NCBI GenBank assembly: GCA_036417435.1
Contig: CM070913.1
Span: 5,684,680-5,748,679, forward strand
Direction: 5' to 3'
DNA length: 64,000 nucleotides
Source: Inia geoffrensis
Lineage: Eukaryota > Chordata > Mammalia > Artiodactyla > Iniidae
A program made the translations under genes and the position numbers. This document shows, piece by piece, positions 34,671 through 45,948 of the stretch (positions are counted from its first letter, which is position 1; each line of letters starts with the position of its first letter). The notes beneath the pieces were generated by a model. That model saw only the letters and a list, made by a program, of their open reading frames with translations, was not told the DNA's origin and did not search any database.

Positions 34671-36660
34671 TATATTTTTTAATGTTAAAATCTTAGGGAA
34701 GAAGTGTAATCAAGTATTAGGATAAAGAGAGTGTAAGTGAGCCAAATATTAATCTTTCATACCAGGGAGTTGGTAATGTTGTCTGATGCTACAAATAAAA
34801 ACTACATGTAAATATGTTGTCTTATGCATGGGGGTACTTTCCAATAGAATTGGAAATGGTAGTTCAGAGCTAGTGAATGGGGGAGACGCAGTATGATTGT
34901 GACACTTTGCCTTAAGCCCTTTTGTACTATGTTACTTGTGACCAGGTGCAAATTTACTTTGACCAAATATTTTTAGTTACAACAGAGTGAAGTAGAATTA
35001 TAAAAACAGCTTGTAAAGTTTTCCAAGAAATACGGTAAGAAACCACGTTGCAGGAGAGGGCACATAATATGATGACTTGGTGTATAGCAAAACGGAGGTT
35101 AGAAGGAATTATTATATAAATATCCTTGTGAATAACTGGAGTTGTTTGAAACATACACAGAACGGCTGGCGGGGGCGAGCCTAGGGGAGATACAGGAGAG
35201 TGAGCTGCCAAGGCCAGGAACATCCATCCCCACCTTTAAGTTTCTGGACTTTTCTCCACCATGACTGTGCTTATTTTTATCATACTTTTAATATTTGAAA
35301 TAGACAATGGAAACAACTCCTTTTTAAGTACTTAAAAATTCAGTCTGATTTTCTATTGCCTTAATAAAACCCACTAATTTTCCAGTTAGTTAGAAGGGTA
35401 AACCTGAAAATAGCTTGAAGGCAGACCCTCGAATCTTTGAGAGGTAGGTCACACCTAGGAAAGAAAGGAAGACTCTTTTAAGGAGATGGAAAAAAACAGA
35501 ACAGCCTCCTTGTCTTTGACCTAAATTAAACTTGAGCTTTCCTCCTGGTTTCTCTCCCTGCACCCGACCTCCAAAATGTACCAAAGACTTGAGTAAAACA
35601 AATACTGACAAACAAGGAAGATATCCCCCAAGTAGGGCAAAATACTTAGCCAGCCGATTAATGAGCTAAGGCCAAGCAAACAGCCAGGGGCAGAGGAAAT
35701 GCAGCCCCTGAGAGAAGAAAGCACAGACTGAGCCAATAAGCGAGAAAACAAAGTAGAAGAAAGTCAGCTTCTGCAAGGTTTCCATTCAGATTTGAGAGGC
35801 TTGAAAAGGGGACTCTTTTTTCTTATTTGATTTCTTATTTGATATGTGAAAGATGTGACATATCCAGGTAGAGTTCAAATTTTAAATAAACATGTGAATT
35901 TCTTAATAAAGGCCTTGGAGATTGATAACGATTTCTAGTATCCAACTCAACTAAATAGCTCAGATCAATTAACTATGTCTTCTTGTCACCACTTGATGGC
36001 AACATAGTTAACCTACAGGGGCAGTTAGGGCCACGGCAGCATCCGAACTGATCTAGGGCTGTTACAGAGGTGACTTCACGGCTCAAGATACGGTTCAACA
36101 GAAATTCACAGGGACAGGAAAATTATTTCAGACCCTCCAAAATGATTGCATAAACTGGCCTCTGCTCTCTACAAGCAAGACTCTGGCATTCTCGGGAAAC
36201 AAGGAAGCAAAGGTTGCAGGGTGCAACCAGAAAAATTTTAATTTGTCTAGCTGCCATAATTGAATTTTTTTTTTTTTCACAAGCCATACGTAGAGAATCA
36301 CAACGGAATGCGTTTAAATTAAATTAAAATGATATCTTTGAAATGTCACGTGCAAAATTCGTTTGTAATACACAATATTCTCCTGGTGTAATGGCGAGTG
36401 TATTTGGGATGTTGTGTAGCAAAACAATTTTTCCATGGGAAATGTTTAAGTCTTATTCTCCCCCGAGATTCTCCATGAGGGCAACGCCGTCCAGGGTATT
36501 TCTCTCTTTCTTAGTTTTAATATGGAATCTTCAAGGAAGAACGGAACCTGAAAGATGCAGCCGTGGCGAAGCAAGAGTGATCCCTCTACGGCATTCAGGC
36601 GGGATGTCCACCTTCAGTGACGGTCCTCCATCCCAAGGATAAACCTCTTCATTTTTAACC
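34671..36660. other. No gene recognised
   Basis: AT-rich unique sequence. Open frames up to 99 codons have no domain. A T-run lies at 36268-36281. Confidence 0.5.
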
Positions 36661-36662
36661 AT

Positions 36663-36714
36663 CGTATTAGGGTTTTTCAGAGAAACAACCAATAGGAGAT
36701 GCGCGTGCACGCAT

Positions 36715-36746
<32 letters not shown>

Positions 36747-37115
36747 TTAGAAAGAGACTTATGATAAGGCATCAGCTCACACTATCTATTATGCAAGCTG
36801 GAGGCCCAGCAGAGCCGGTGGCAGAGTTTGAAGGCCAGGGAGCTGGAGACCTGAGAGCAGTAGGAAACCAACATCCCAGCTCAGCCAGTCGGGCAGAGCA
36901 AATCCACCCTCCCTCTGCCTTTTGTCCTAGGCAGGCTCTCAGCAGACCGGATGAGGCCTGCCCACGCCAGGGAAGGCCAACCGCAGCGCCCAGTCCACTA
37001 TTTCCAATGCTAATCTCTCCAGAAACACCGTCACACACACGCCCAGAAATAATGTTTAACCAGACGTCTGGACATCCATCCCTTGGCTCAGCCAAGCTGA
37101 CGTATAAAATTAATA
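36663..37115 (+). repeat. Old interspersed repeat, unnamed (copy 2)
   Basis: Same layout as 16958-17412: GTATTAGGGTTTTTCAGAGA at the start, GACCGGATGAGGCCTGCCC in the middle, CCAGAAATAATGTTTAACCA and GACGTATAAAATTAATAATC at the end. It contains an alternating purine-pyrimidine tract at 36701-36747. Confidence 0.75.
36701..36747 (+). repeat. (GT)n / GCGTGCACGC alternating tract
   Basis: GCGCGTGCACGCATGTGCGT followed by (GT)n: nearly perfect purine-pyrimidine alternation including CG steps, a classic Z-DNA-prone composition. Confidence 0.9.
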
Positions 37116-39080
37116 ATCACAGCCATTTTCTACTCCTTGGATTGTAAGTCAGGCTACAAGTAAGGAAAATGAACACCGTTGTTCAGAACTCCCGACACGA
37201 GTGCTTTGTGTGCTGAAGGTTGAAACTGATGGAGGTGTGTGCTTCTTAGCTGTGTCCTGCAATAACCCCTACCGGACAGCAAACACAGACCCACTTCCCA
37301 CTAACGCCACGGCCAAGGACAGGCGAGGGCCACCCTAGGCTCAGAATACCTTTAAGTTCTCTTTTGTACTAATGTCAGTAGTTACGGAGCCAGATACCAA
37401 GGACCACAGGCCTCAGAGTCACAAAAAGAAGTAGAGATGAAAGGCCCCAGGGAGCAAGAGAGCACACCCTTCCTCCCGTTTCAATGCGAAGACGTCCCGG
37501 GTCCAGGGAGAATGTCTCCCGTTGCCTTGGATGCAGACCCCACTGCTGGACCAGAGGCCTTCCAGGGATGGGGATTCAGCTTCTTTCACAGTATTGAAAA
37601 CAAAGCCAGGGGAGGCTGAGTAGGCAGCCCGCCACCCGCTCTGGGAATCAGCGGGCAGAGGAGGTGGTGGGACGTGGGCTGCTGGGCCCCCTGCCCGCTT
37701 GCACCCCTTCCCTGATGTCCGCAGGCCCCGGGGAGCAGAGCTTACACGCTGGTTGGGAGGCAAGGAGGCCGAGGGGCGACAGGACCCACACTGAGAAGGT
37801 ATGAGAAGGGTCGGGTCCGGGGAGGATGCAGCCCATCCGTGTGTTCCCACGATGACCTCGCGGTGCCACCAGACCAGCGGGAACCCTCCGCCCCAATGAG
37901 GGACCGCCTGCTACAAAGGAAGATAGGCTAGGACCTGAGTCTCCTAATGCAAGACCCAAACGTCCCAGCTTTGATCCCAAATCACCCATCACACGAAGAG
38001 TTGGGACAACAACAATTCAGAAGATGAAGAATGATCCACAGACCACAAGCCAAGATGAGCCAGAGGTGGTGGGTGGCCCAAGAAGGATGTCAGCACAACC
38101 ACCGTAAAGGGCTTCAGCAAGTGGAGAATCTTTTCCACTCGGCACTCAGAGCATCTGCCAGGGCTTCACACTGACTCCGCTCTCCCAAGAGAGCCCTGGG
38201 TTCTGGGAAGTGAGCAGAACAAGGCTCTTGGGTGGTTCTGGAATGCCGTGCACAGATAGAGTGGATCCTGCCAGTAGAGCCATGTCCCACCCCCATGCTA
38301 CGGGACTAGAAGGGACAGGCGAGTCAGATGACAGAGCAGTACTCCTAAAGACCAGAGACCGACAGGGAGAACTAAGGCACGCCAGCAACGAGAGCACGTC
38401 CGGAGCCACTCCGGTCATCACCCCTGGGGGAGAAAGGGGGTGCTGGCATCTCTTGCTTGGAGGTCACAGATGTTGCTATCACCCAGCAAGGTCCAGGGCT
38501 CGCCCCCGTCCCCGCCAGAAGCAACTGGCGCTGAATGTCGGCCGTGCTGTAGCCAGAGGGCTGTGACAGCAAATTTGCTCTTATGACCATTTTCCCCTGT
38601 GTACAATCTGCCCCCTAGAGTGGCTGGTGTCAGGCTCTGTTGTGAGGCCTCTGCACACAGACAGTCCGGGGGGTGGGGAGTGGGGAGTTGGAGAGGGCCC
38701 AGCCCTGCCCCTGTCCCTGTCCCGGGAGAGGGAGGCTCGCTCCCCTCCACTCTGCACCCGGGGGTCCTGCCCCCTTGTCCGTTTCTCAGGTGAGAATCAG
38801 GAATCAGGGATGATGCTTCATTACAGTCATACATTTGTCAGCACACATTTGAGGGCCACCAGGCAGGTAAACATCACAGCCCAGCCAGACACAGACTTAG
38901 TGGTGCGGTCTGTGGAGCTTCCCTCCCAGCACTTGTCCTGAGATGCTTCCCACACCTGGGCTCTGCTTTCCCCCAGCATCACCTCCATCTTTCCTCCAAT
39001 AAAAAAGGACCTCACATCCCTTAAGGCAGGATGTTCATAAAGCCCCACCCACAAGGGGGTTAGCGGGTGGGGAGCAGTTC
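37116..39080. other. GC-moderate unique stretch, no gene supported
   Basis: Open frames of 100-143 codons occur on both strands (for example 37419-37850 minus, 38418-38834 minus), overlapping each other. None shows a domain I recognise, and competing frames on both strands argue for GC-driven chance frames. A gene here cannot be excluded without transcript data. Confidence 0.45.
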
Positions 39081-39094
39081 CAGGCCCTGCTTTT

Positions 39095-39305
39095 TTTTTT
39101 TTTTTTTTTTTTTTGCGGTATGCGGGCCTCTCACTGCTGTGGCCCCTCCCGTTGCGGAGCACAGGCTCCGGACGCGCAGGCTCAGCGGCCATGGCTCATG
39201 GGCCCAGCCACTCCGCGACATGTGGGATCTTCCCGGACCAGGGCACGAATCCGTGTCCCCTGCATCGGCAGGCGGACTCTCAACCACTGCGCCACCAGGG
39301 AAGCC
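39095..39305 (-). mobile_element. CHR-2-like SINE, short form, reversed
   Basis: T-run, GCGGTATGCGGGCCTCTCAC, complementary body and end GCGCCACCAGGGAAGCC. TSD CAGGCCCTGCTTTT at 39081-39094 and 39306-39319, perfect over 14 bases. Confidence 0.95.
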
Positions 39306-39319
39306 CAGGCCCTGCTTTT

Positions 39320-39554
39320 AAGAAGCCAGAAGAAAGAGGCTTTGAGCAAACTTCACAGCCATGGGTCACTCGTACCCATGATGTCACCTTAATGTCGACC
39401 AGCACTGCTCCAGTCCTGGCACTTCTCCAGACCTGGCACTTCTCTCCTTGCAGGCACAAGTATAACACGCATCAATAAGCCATGAAACCCTTTCTTCCAA
39501 ATGTAATAAACTCTGACGTTGTGATTCTGTGATTCGAACAAATGGTATCAAGAA
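39320..39554. other. No gene recognised
   Basis: Contains a CTCCAGTCCTGGCACTTCTC / CTCCAGACCTGGCACTTCTC near-duplicate at 39398-39443 (unit about 20 bp). Nothing else supportable. Confidence 0.5.
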
Positions 39555-39712
39555 AATATTTCTATTGTACAGCACAGGGAATAGAGCCAATATTTTTAAT
39601 AACAATAAATGGAATATAAACTTCAAATATTGTGAATCACTGTTGTACACCTGAAATTTATATAATATTGTAAATCAGCTATACCTCAATTAAAAATAAA
39701 AGAAACAATATT
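39555..39712 (+). mobile_element. L1 3' UTR fragment
   Basis: TTGTACAGCACAGGGAATAG, GTTGTACACCTGAAATTTAT and TACCTCAATTAAAAATAAAA give the end of the L1 3' UTR and its tail. Only about 150 bases are present (strong 5' truncation). Confidence 0.85.
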
Positions 39713-39731
39713 TACAGCTTTAAGAATTTCA

Positions 39732-40059
39732 CTAGGGACTTCCCTGGTGGTGCTAGGAATCCACCTGCCAATGCAGGGGACACGGATTCTATCCCTGGTC
39801 CGGGAAGATCCCACATGCTGTGGAGCAACTAAGCCCGTGCGCCACAAGTACCGAGCCTGCGCTCTAGGGCCCACGAGCCACAACTACTGAAGCTCTTGTG
39901 CCTAGAGTCCATGCCCTGCAACAAGAGGAGCCACCGCAGTGAGAAGCCCACGCACCACAACGAAGAGTAGCCCCAGCTTGCCGCAACTAGAGAAAGCACG
40001 CGCCCAGCAGCGAAGACCCAATGCAGCCAAAAATAATAAATAAGTAAATAATAAAAAAA
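39732..40059 (+). mobile_element. CHR-2-like SINE, long form
   Basis: GGGACTTCCCTGGTGGTGCT head with a small deletion in the A-box region, long body and A-rich tail. TSD AAGAATTTCA at 39722-39731 and 40060-40069. Confidence 0.92.
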
Positions 40060-40069
40060 AAGAATTTCA

Positions 40070-40861
40070 TGAAGTGATTCCCATTTGGGAAAGGCACCTT
40101 CTGAACAAGCAAACCAAAATTAAGTTCAACCAATTAAGAACAGAGATTCCACTGTAAAATGATAAGAAACTCTTTCGGAGGCACAAGCGTGATTTTGGAA
40201 GCATACTTAGGCAGCTGAAGGGGGCTCTGGACTCAAGTGATCATGTCTTGTGATGCTGTTCGCTGTTTTCTCCTTTCTTGGGTTTGGTTCGTGGACTCCA
40301 TCAGTGAAAAGGTACCAGGCCCTTCCAGGTTTAGTTTGGCAAATAAACGCATTTCTGACTTCTCAGAAATTTTCCCAGTAGAATAAAAGCCAGAAAATAA
40401 ACCCAAACCCCACTTTTAACAAAACCAGGGACATCCGTACTTGCAAATCACAAAATATAAAGACAGACCATTGGTGCAGAAACGGTGGAAGATTCGGGAG
40501 ACAGAGAAAGAAAAGAACCAAGTGTCTGCAGAGACGCACCCTTAGGAAGACTCAGAATTCGGAGTGTGGCTGGTTGCCAGGTAGGACATAGCGTTGAGAT
40601 AGGTCCCCACCCACTCCTAAAGCTCTCAGGTAATAACTATCCCTCTCCCACTTTCCAAAAGATAGAATATACATTCTCAGAAGATTTAACCAGAGCAGAA
40701 GTTTCACCAGTGCAGAAATGGCATTGGTTGTAGGGTAACACACACAATAGATTCCCATTACAAAGACTCCATGTGCCTTGTTTGGGGATCTTAAGAAACA
40801 CCTAGTTGGGAAGAGTTGATGATTAATTTTTCTTTTCAAAACTGCTGGGAAGATATTCAGA
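40070..40861. other. No gene recognised
   Basis: The minus-strand 141-codon frame at 40552-40977 and plus 82-codon frame carry no known domain. Nothing else seen. Confidence 0.5.
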
Positions 40862-40862
40862 C

Positions 40863-41050
40863 TAGTGGTTCTCAACTGGGGCTGGTTTTGTCCTCCCAGG
40901 GGACGCTGCAGGGGAAGGGAGGCTAGTGGCATCTCCGACATAGAGTCAAGGGTGCAGCTAAACACCCCACAGGGCACAGACTCTCCCTGCAGCGCAACAA
41001 AGGATTATCTAGCCCAAATATCAATAATGCCACAGTTGAAAAGCCCTGGT
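40863..41050 (+). mobile_element. MER5A-like hAT DNA transposon
   Basis: Left end TAGTGGTTCTCAACTGGGGC and right end CACAGTTGAAAAGCCCTGG form the decayed terminal inverted repeats of MER5A. The internal CCAGGGGAC, CTAAACACCCCACAGGGCAC and ACAAAGGATTATCTAGCCCA also fit. Non-autonomous; no transposase. Confidence 0.85.
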
Positions 41051-42074
41051 TTAAACCTATACGCTTTCAAGCCAATTCTATGATACATGGGCTAAAGAAA
41101 AAGCATATGGCATAGGAAAGGAACCAAAGGAAAGAAGAATCATCGCTGCCCTGGCCCCATGGACACTATGTATCTCTGTCTGTTTCTGAAGGCAAAAGCT
41201 AAGGTGGCATGACTAACTCACCATGACCTCCTTCGTTTTCTGGGTAATACCTAAAATCCCAAACAACCTCATGAACTGAACACGCGGTTGAATGCGCCAA
41301 CATAGACTTAAAGCTTTCAAATATCCTATTCGGTAGAACATGCAGAGAGAGAAAGTGTTGGAGAACCTACGGTATTGAAACGTGCTGGTAATCGGGGCAC
41401 ATCAGCCTGACTGATGGGTCTGAGAGGCACCCTTGCTCCACGGCCACGTGGTTCCACTGTCCGCTGGGGTCCCCAGGCCCCACGCAGTCCACACAAAGCC
41501 TACGCCTTAGTCAGTAAACAAGGATGGGAGGGGCCTGCAAAATCTCATCAAGTCCAACTTTTGGATTCTCTTGCTAATTTCTTTGAAAGTTAAATTCCAG
41601 TAGCTTCAACACTGCCTCTAGAGCAAAATTAATGTATAAGAAATCCTAGAATGAGAAACTTCAATTTTAGGAACTAGAAGTTATAAGATAAATATTTTCA
41701 AAAGAAAACAGTGACTAGAGATTTGGTTCAAAAAGAAAGTGTAAAAATGGGGGGAATTACTCTTATGAATTAATTGAACTGCTAAAAGTTACACATAATA
41801 TCTCAATTATGTCATCTTTCTGCCTATTAATTATGTGTCCATAATCATGTGTACATACCCCACTCCCAAATTTTATTTTATAGTTTTATAGTCCGGTTGG
41901 GGGGGATCAGAAGACCTGGTTTACTCCAAGCTTCACCCATTACTCTGTATTCCTGGAAGAAAGTTACATGATTAATTCTTCAAATTAACCTTCAAATTTT
42001 TCTTCAAATTGATTCTTCAAATTCTTCAAGTAACCACTAAGGTAATATGAATGAGGGTCCTCTGTAAAGTGCTG
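41051..42074. other. No gene recognised
   Basis: AT-rich unique sequence, with a small TTCAAATT-type repeat patch at 41975-42030. Confidence 0.5.
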
Positions 42075-42430
42075 TATAAATGGTTGTTCGTAGCAGCTTT
42101 AGTACTGAGCACCAAAAGCTGGAAGCAACCAAGATGCCCTTCAGTAGGTGAAAGGATAAACCGTGGTCCATCCAGAGAATGGAATAGTATTCAGCGATAA
42201 AAACAAATGAGCTATCAAGCCATGAAGAGGAAACTTAGATGCACATCACTAAGTGGACGAAGCCAATCTGCAAAGCCTACACATTGTATGATTTCAATTA
42301 TGCGACATTCCAGAAAAGGCAAATATGGACAGAGTGAAAAGATCAGTGGTTTTGCCAAAGCTGGGGCTGCGGGTGGGGTTGGAGGGATGAATAGATGAGA
42401 ATAGAGGTCTTTTAGGGCCATGGGCTGCTA
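42075..42430 (+). mobile_element. Old L1M ORF2 end and 3' UTR fragment
   Basis: GCAACCAAGATGCCCTTCAG, GGAATAGTATTCAGCGATAA and GATTTCAATTATGCGACATT follow the L1M ORF2 C-terminal and 3' UTR order; stops disrupt the frame. Confidence 0.8.
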
Positions 42431-42556
42431 CAGCTGGTGCCAGCTCATTATCAACAGATGTTCAAACTGCTGACAAATTCCATGTTTATGAAGTTCCCAA
42501 CATTAATTACAAACACCAAACTGAAGATCCAGGGAACACAGAGAATACCAAGTAGG

Positions 42557-42559
42557 ACA

Positions 42560-42606
<47 letters not shown>
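42557..42606 (+). repeat. (CA)n microsatellite
   Basis: About 24 CA units with one ATAC interruption at the left, in the old L1M. Likely polymorphic in length. Confidence 0.95.
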
Positions 42607-42609
<3 letters not shown>

Positions 42610-43654
42610 GCCCTACACTTAGGCATATTATTTTTAAAGGAGACAATCTTGAAATAAGCCAGAGGAAAAACTGTCTTATGTATCTCATGTATAGAGAAAC
42701 TGAGATAAGAAATACAGCAGGGAGGCAGAGTCAAGATGGCGGTGTGGGAAGACAAGGAGTTGGCGTCTCCCCACAACTAGGGCGCCTGCTGGCTGCTGGG
42801 GGGGAACTCTGATGCCCAAGGAGACGGGAGGAAGCCCAGAGTGAACTGGTAGGACATAGGGGGACTGAGGGGGAAGGAGAAGTGGAGGCCAGACAGGATG
42901 GGGTCCCTGAGGCCGGGGAGATCAGGAGAGGCAGGGGGAGGGGCCCTGTGGGAGGAGCAGGAGAGGAGTGGAGGGGTTTGCCCCACCCACTGGAGCCCAG
43001 GAAGCCTGCTGACCTCCCAGGTGAGGTCCCCTGCCCTCTGAGACCGGGGTGGGGATCACACCTGGGCCCCTTCTGTTCCTTGAGCCTAAGCCCCACCCCT
43101 CACAGCCCCCAGGGCCTTTTCCAGCCCTGTGGGTCCGAGCATTGGCCCCGCCCACTGCCCAAACCCCACCCTTGCTTAGGACCTGCCCTCCACAGCCAAG
43201 GCCTCCCCCCTTTTGTTTTTGTTTTTGTTTTTTTCTTTTCCCTCCTCCTCTTCTTTACGACTGTGGTACTAATGTACCTTCCTACCTTCTGGCTGTTGAT
43301 TCATCTATATTTTAATTTTTACATTCTTTGTAACATATCTGTTAGTTTCCTAGTCTAATTTTATTTGTTACTTTGTTATTGTTCTTTTTGTTTTGCCACG
43401 GCACGCAGCTTGCAGGATCTTGGTTCACGAGCCTGGGGTCTGGCAGAAGCGCCTGCGGTGGGAGCTCAGAGTCCGAACCACTGGACTAACAGAGAACCTC
43501 AGATTCCAGGGAATATTCATCAGAGTCAGGTCTCGCAGAGTTCCTCATCTCAGCACCAAGACCCAGCTCTACCCAACAGCCTACAAACTCCACTGTTGGA
43601 AGCCTCAGGCCAAGCAATCAGTAAGACAGGAACACAATCCCACAATCCCAATAT

Positions 43655-44291
43655 CAAAAAAACAAACAATCCAGTTAAAAAATGGGTGGAAGACTTATAT
43701 AGACATTTCACCAAGGAAGACACACAGATGGCCAAGAGGCACATGAAAAGATGCTCAACATCACTAATTATTAGAGAAATGCAAATCAAAACTACAATGA
43801 GGTATCACCTCACGCCAGTCAGAACGGCCATTATCAAAAAAGCTAGAAACAATAAATGCTGGAAAGGGTGTGGTGAAAAGGGAACCCTCCTGCACTGCTG
43901 GTGGGAATGTAAATTGATACAGCCACTGTGGAGAACAGTATGGAGGTTCCTTAGAAAACTAAAACTAGAACTACCATATGACTCAGCAATCCCACTACTG
44001 GGCATATACCCTGAGAAAACCATAATTCAAAAAGAGACATGCACCACAATGTTCATTGCAGCACTGTTTACACTAGCCAGGACATGGAAACAGCCTAAAT
44101 GTCCATTGACAAATGAATGGATAAAGAAGATGTGGTACATGTATACAATGGAATATTACTCAGCCATAAAAAGAAACAAAATTGAGTTATTTGTAGTGAG
44201 GTGGATGGACCTAGGGTCTGTCATACAGAGTGAAGTAAGTCATAAAGAGAAAAACAAATACCATATGCTAACACTTATATATGGAATCTAA
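43655..44291 (+). pseudogene. L1 ORF2 C-terminal fragment
   Basis: About 212 codons open to a TAA at 44289-44291. It keeps the L1 ORF2p C-terminal features: [20 protein letters not shown], the cysteine-rich [18 protein letters not shown] (CCHC-like) segment, and [19 protein letters not shown]. The endonuclease and reverse-transcriptase domains are absent, so it is inactive. The frame runs on upstream into 5' UTR sequence (ATG at 43365), giving a 308-codon frame that I take as accidental. Lack of stops supports a recent insertion. Confidence 0.92.
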
Positions 44292-44654
44292 AAAAAAAAA
44301 TGGTACTGATGAACCTAGGTGCAGGGCAGGAATAAAGACACAGACGTAGAGAACGGACTTGAGGGCACGGGGAGGGGGGGTGAAGCTGGGGTGAAGTGAG
44401 AGCAGCATCGACATGTATACACTACCGAATGCAAAATAGTTGGCTGGTGGGAAGCAACTGCATAGCACAGGGAGATCAGCTCGGTGCTTTGAGATGACCT
44501 AGAGGGGTAGGATAGGGAGGGTGAGAGGGAGACGCAAGAGGGAGGGGGTATGGGGACATATGTATGAATATGGCTGATTCGCTTTGTTGTGCAACGGAAA
44601 CTAACACAGTATTGTGAAGCAATTATACTCCAATAAAGAGCTATTAAAAAAAAA

Positions 44655-44869
44655 GTCACACTCATTAGAAGACTATATATAATCATATCTATAAATGATA
44701 GACAGAGGTAGACAGACATACTTCTTCTAGAAAGATATTTACAATGGCCACTTTGTAATGGGTGGTAAGGTTATGGGACTTTTTAATTATCTCCATTATT
44801 GATCTGTATCATTTTTATTTTTCTGCAATGGATATGTAGTGCTTTTGTAATAATAAGTCAACATTGGTT
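44655..44869 (+). other. Candidate L1 3' transduced segment
   Basis: Non-L1 sequence lying between the L1 poly(A) and a second poly(A), but inside the target-site duplication. It is not part of the host L1M, whose sequence is continuous across the insertion. It therefore probably derives from read-through transcription at the source locus. Confidence 0.75.
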
Positions 44870-45540
44870 AAAAAAAAAAAAAGAATTACAGCAGAATTCT
44901 TGTCAGGAACTGTGCAAGCAGGAGAGAATGGAATGAAATATTTTAAATCTTTAAGAAAAAAACCAAAACCTACCAACCTAGAATTCTATATCCAGAAAAA
45001 GTATCCTCCCAAAATGAAGGAGAAATAAGGACTTTCTAAGTCAAATAAAAATGGAGGGAACTTGTTTCCAGTGACCTGTCCTGCAAGAAGTTAAAAGAAG
45101 TTCTTTAGGTAGAAGGAAATGATACAGGTCAGAAATACACACACACATATCAAAAAAAATAAATAAATAAAAAGTTGGAGCATCAGAGAAAGAATAAATG
45201 AAGATAAAATAAAATCTTTTATTTTCCCTATTCTTAGTTGATTTAAAAGATAAATGCTGATTTAAAATAATAAAAGCAACACTGTATTGGGTGATTACGA
45301 CATACAGACAGGTGAAATAAGTGACAGCAAGTCACAGGGATGGGAGGGAAGACTGAGAATATTCTGACACAAGGAATCTGCATTACACCTGTTATTTGAA
45401 GATGGACTTAGAGTAGTTAAAAATGCTGCAAACTTTAGGAAAGCAACTAAACAAGGAAAACTCTTGAAGGAATGTATTTCATATGCTAAGAAAGGAGATA
45501 AATGGATTCATATAAAATGCTCATTTAAAACAAGGGAAGG

Positions 45541-45735
45541 GGCTTCCCTGGTGGCACAGTGGTTGAGAGTCCGCCTGCCAATGCAGGGGACACGGGTTCG
45601 TGCCACGGTCCAGGAAGATCCCACATGCCACAGAGCGGCTGGGCCCGTGAGCCATGGCCGCTGAGCCTGCGCGTCCGGAGCCTGTGCTCCGCAATGGGAG
45701 GGGCCACAACAGTGAGAGGCCCGCGTAACGCAAAA

Positions 45736-45782
<47 letters not shown>
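45541..45782 (+). mobile_element. CHR-2-like SINE, short form, with (AAAT)n tail
   Basis: GGCTTCCCTGGTGGCACAGT head, B-box-like GGTTCGTGCCA, tail of about 11 AAAT units (45735-45782). A perfect 15-bp TSD TAAAACAAGGGAAGG is at 45526-45540 and 45783-45797. Confidence 0.95.
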
Positions 45783-45783
<1 letters not shown>

Positions 45784-45820
45784 AAAACAAGGGAAGGTAA
45801 AAAAAAAAAAAGGGTTGGGG

Positions 45821-45948
45821 GGAATTCCCTGGCGGTCCAGTGGTTAGGACTCTGCACTCTCACTGTCAAGGGCGTGGGTTCAATCCCTGATCAGGGAACT
45901 AAGATCTGAAAGCCATGTGGTATGGCCAAAAACTTAAAAATTTAAAAA
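45821..45948 (+). mobile_element. CHR-1-like SINE at the same target site
   Basis: GGGAATTCCCTGGCGGTCCA head, B-box-like GGTTCAATCCC, GGGAACTAAGATCTG and an A-rich tail. It is followed at 45949-45963 by TAAAACAAGTGAAAG, a third copy of the target sequence used by the neighbouring SINE. Confidence 0.9.

Larger units (their letters stand above)
42721..44880 (+). mobile_element. Young, internally deleted L1 with 3' extension
   Basis: Starts with the L1 5' end GGAGGCAGAGTCAAGATGGC and a GC-rich, CpG-containing 5' UTR of about 930 bp, then jumps near 43655 into the ORF2 C-terminus, skipping ORF1 and most of ORF2. The 3' UTR ends with AATAAA (44632-44637) and a 9-A tail. Then 214 further non-L1 bases follow and a second poly(A) (44870-44882). 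Flanking copies AAGAAATACAGCAG (42707-42720) and AAGAATTACAGCAG (44881-44894) are TSDs. It cannot encode a working ORF2 protein. Confidence 0.9.

Noticed and set aside
37419..37850. 143-codon minus-strand frame
   Set aside because: Overlaps competing frames on both strands in GC-rich DNA, no domain, no splice context. Kept only as an unexplained stretch.
43365..44291. 308-codon frame as a host gene
   Set aside because: The C-terminal ~212 residues are L1 ORF2 and the N-terminal part is translated L1 5' UTR; it is an inactive retrotransposon fragment.
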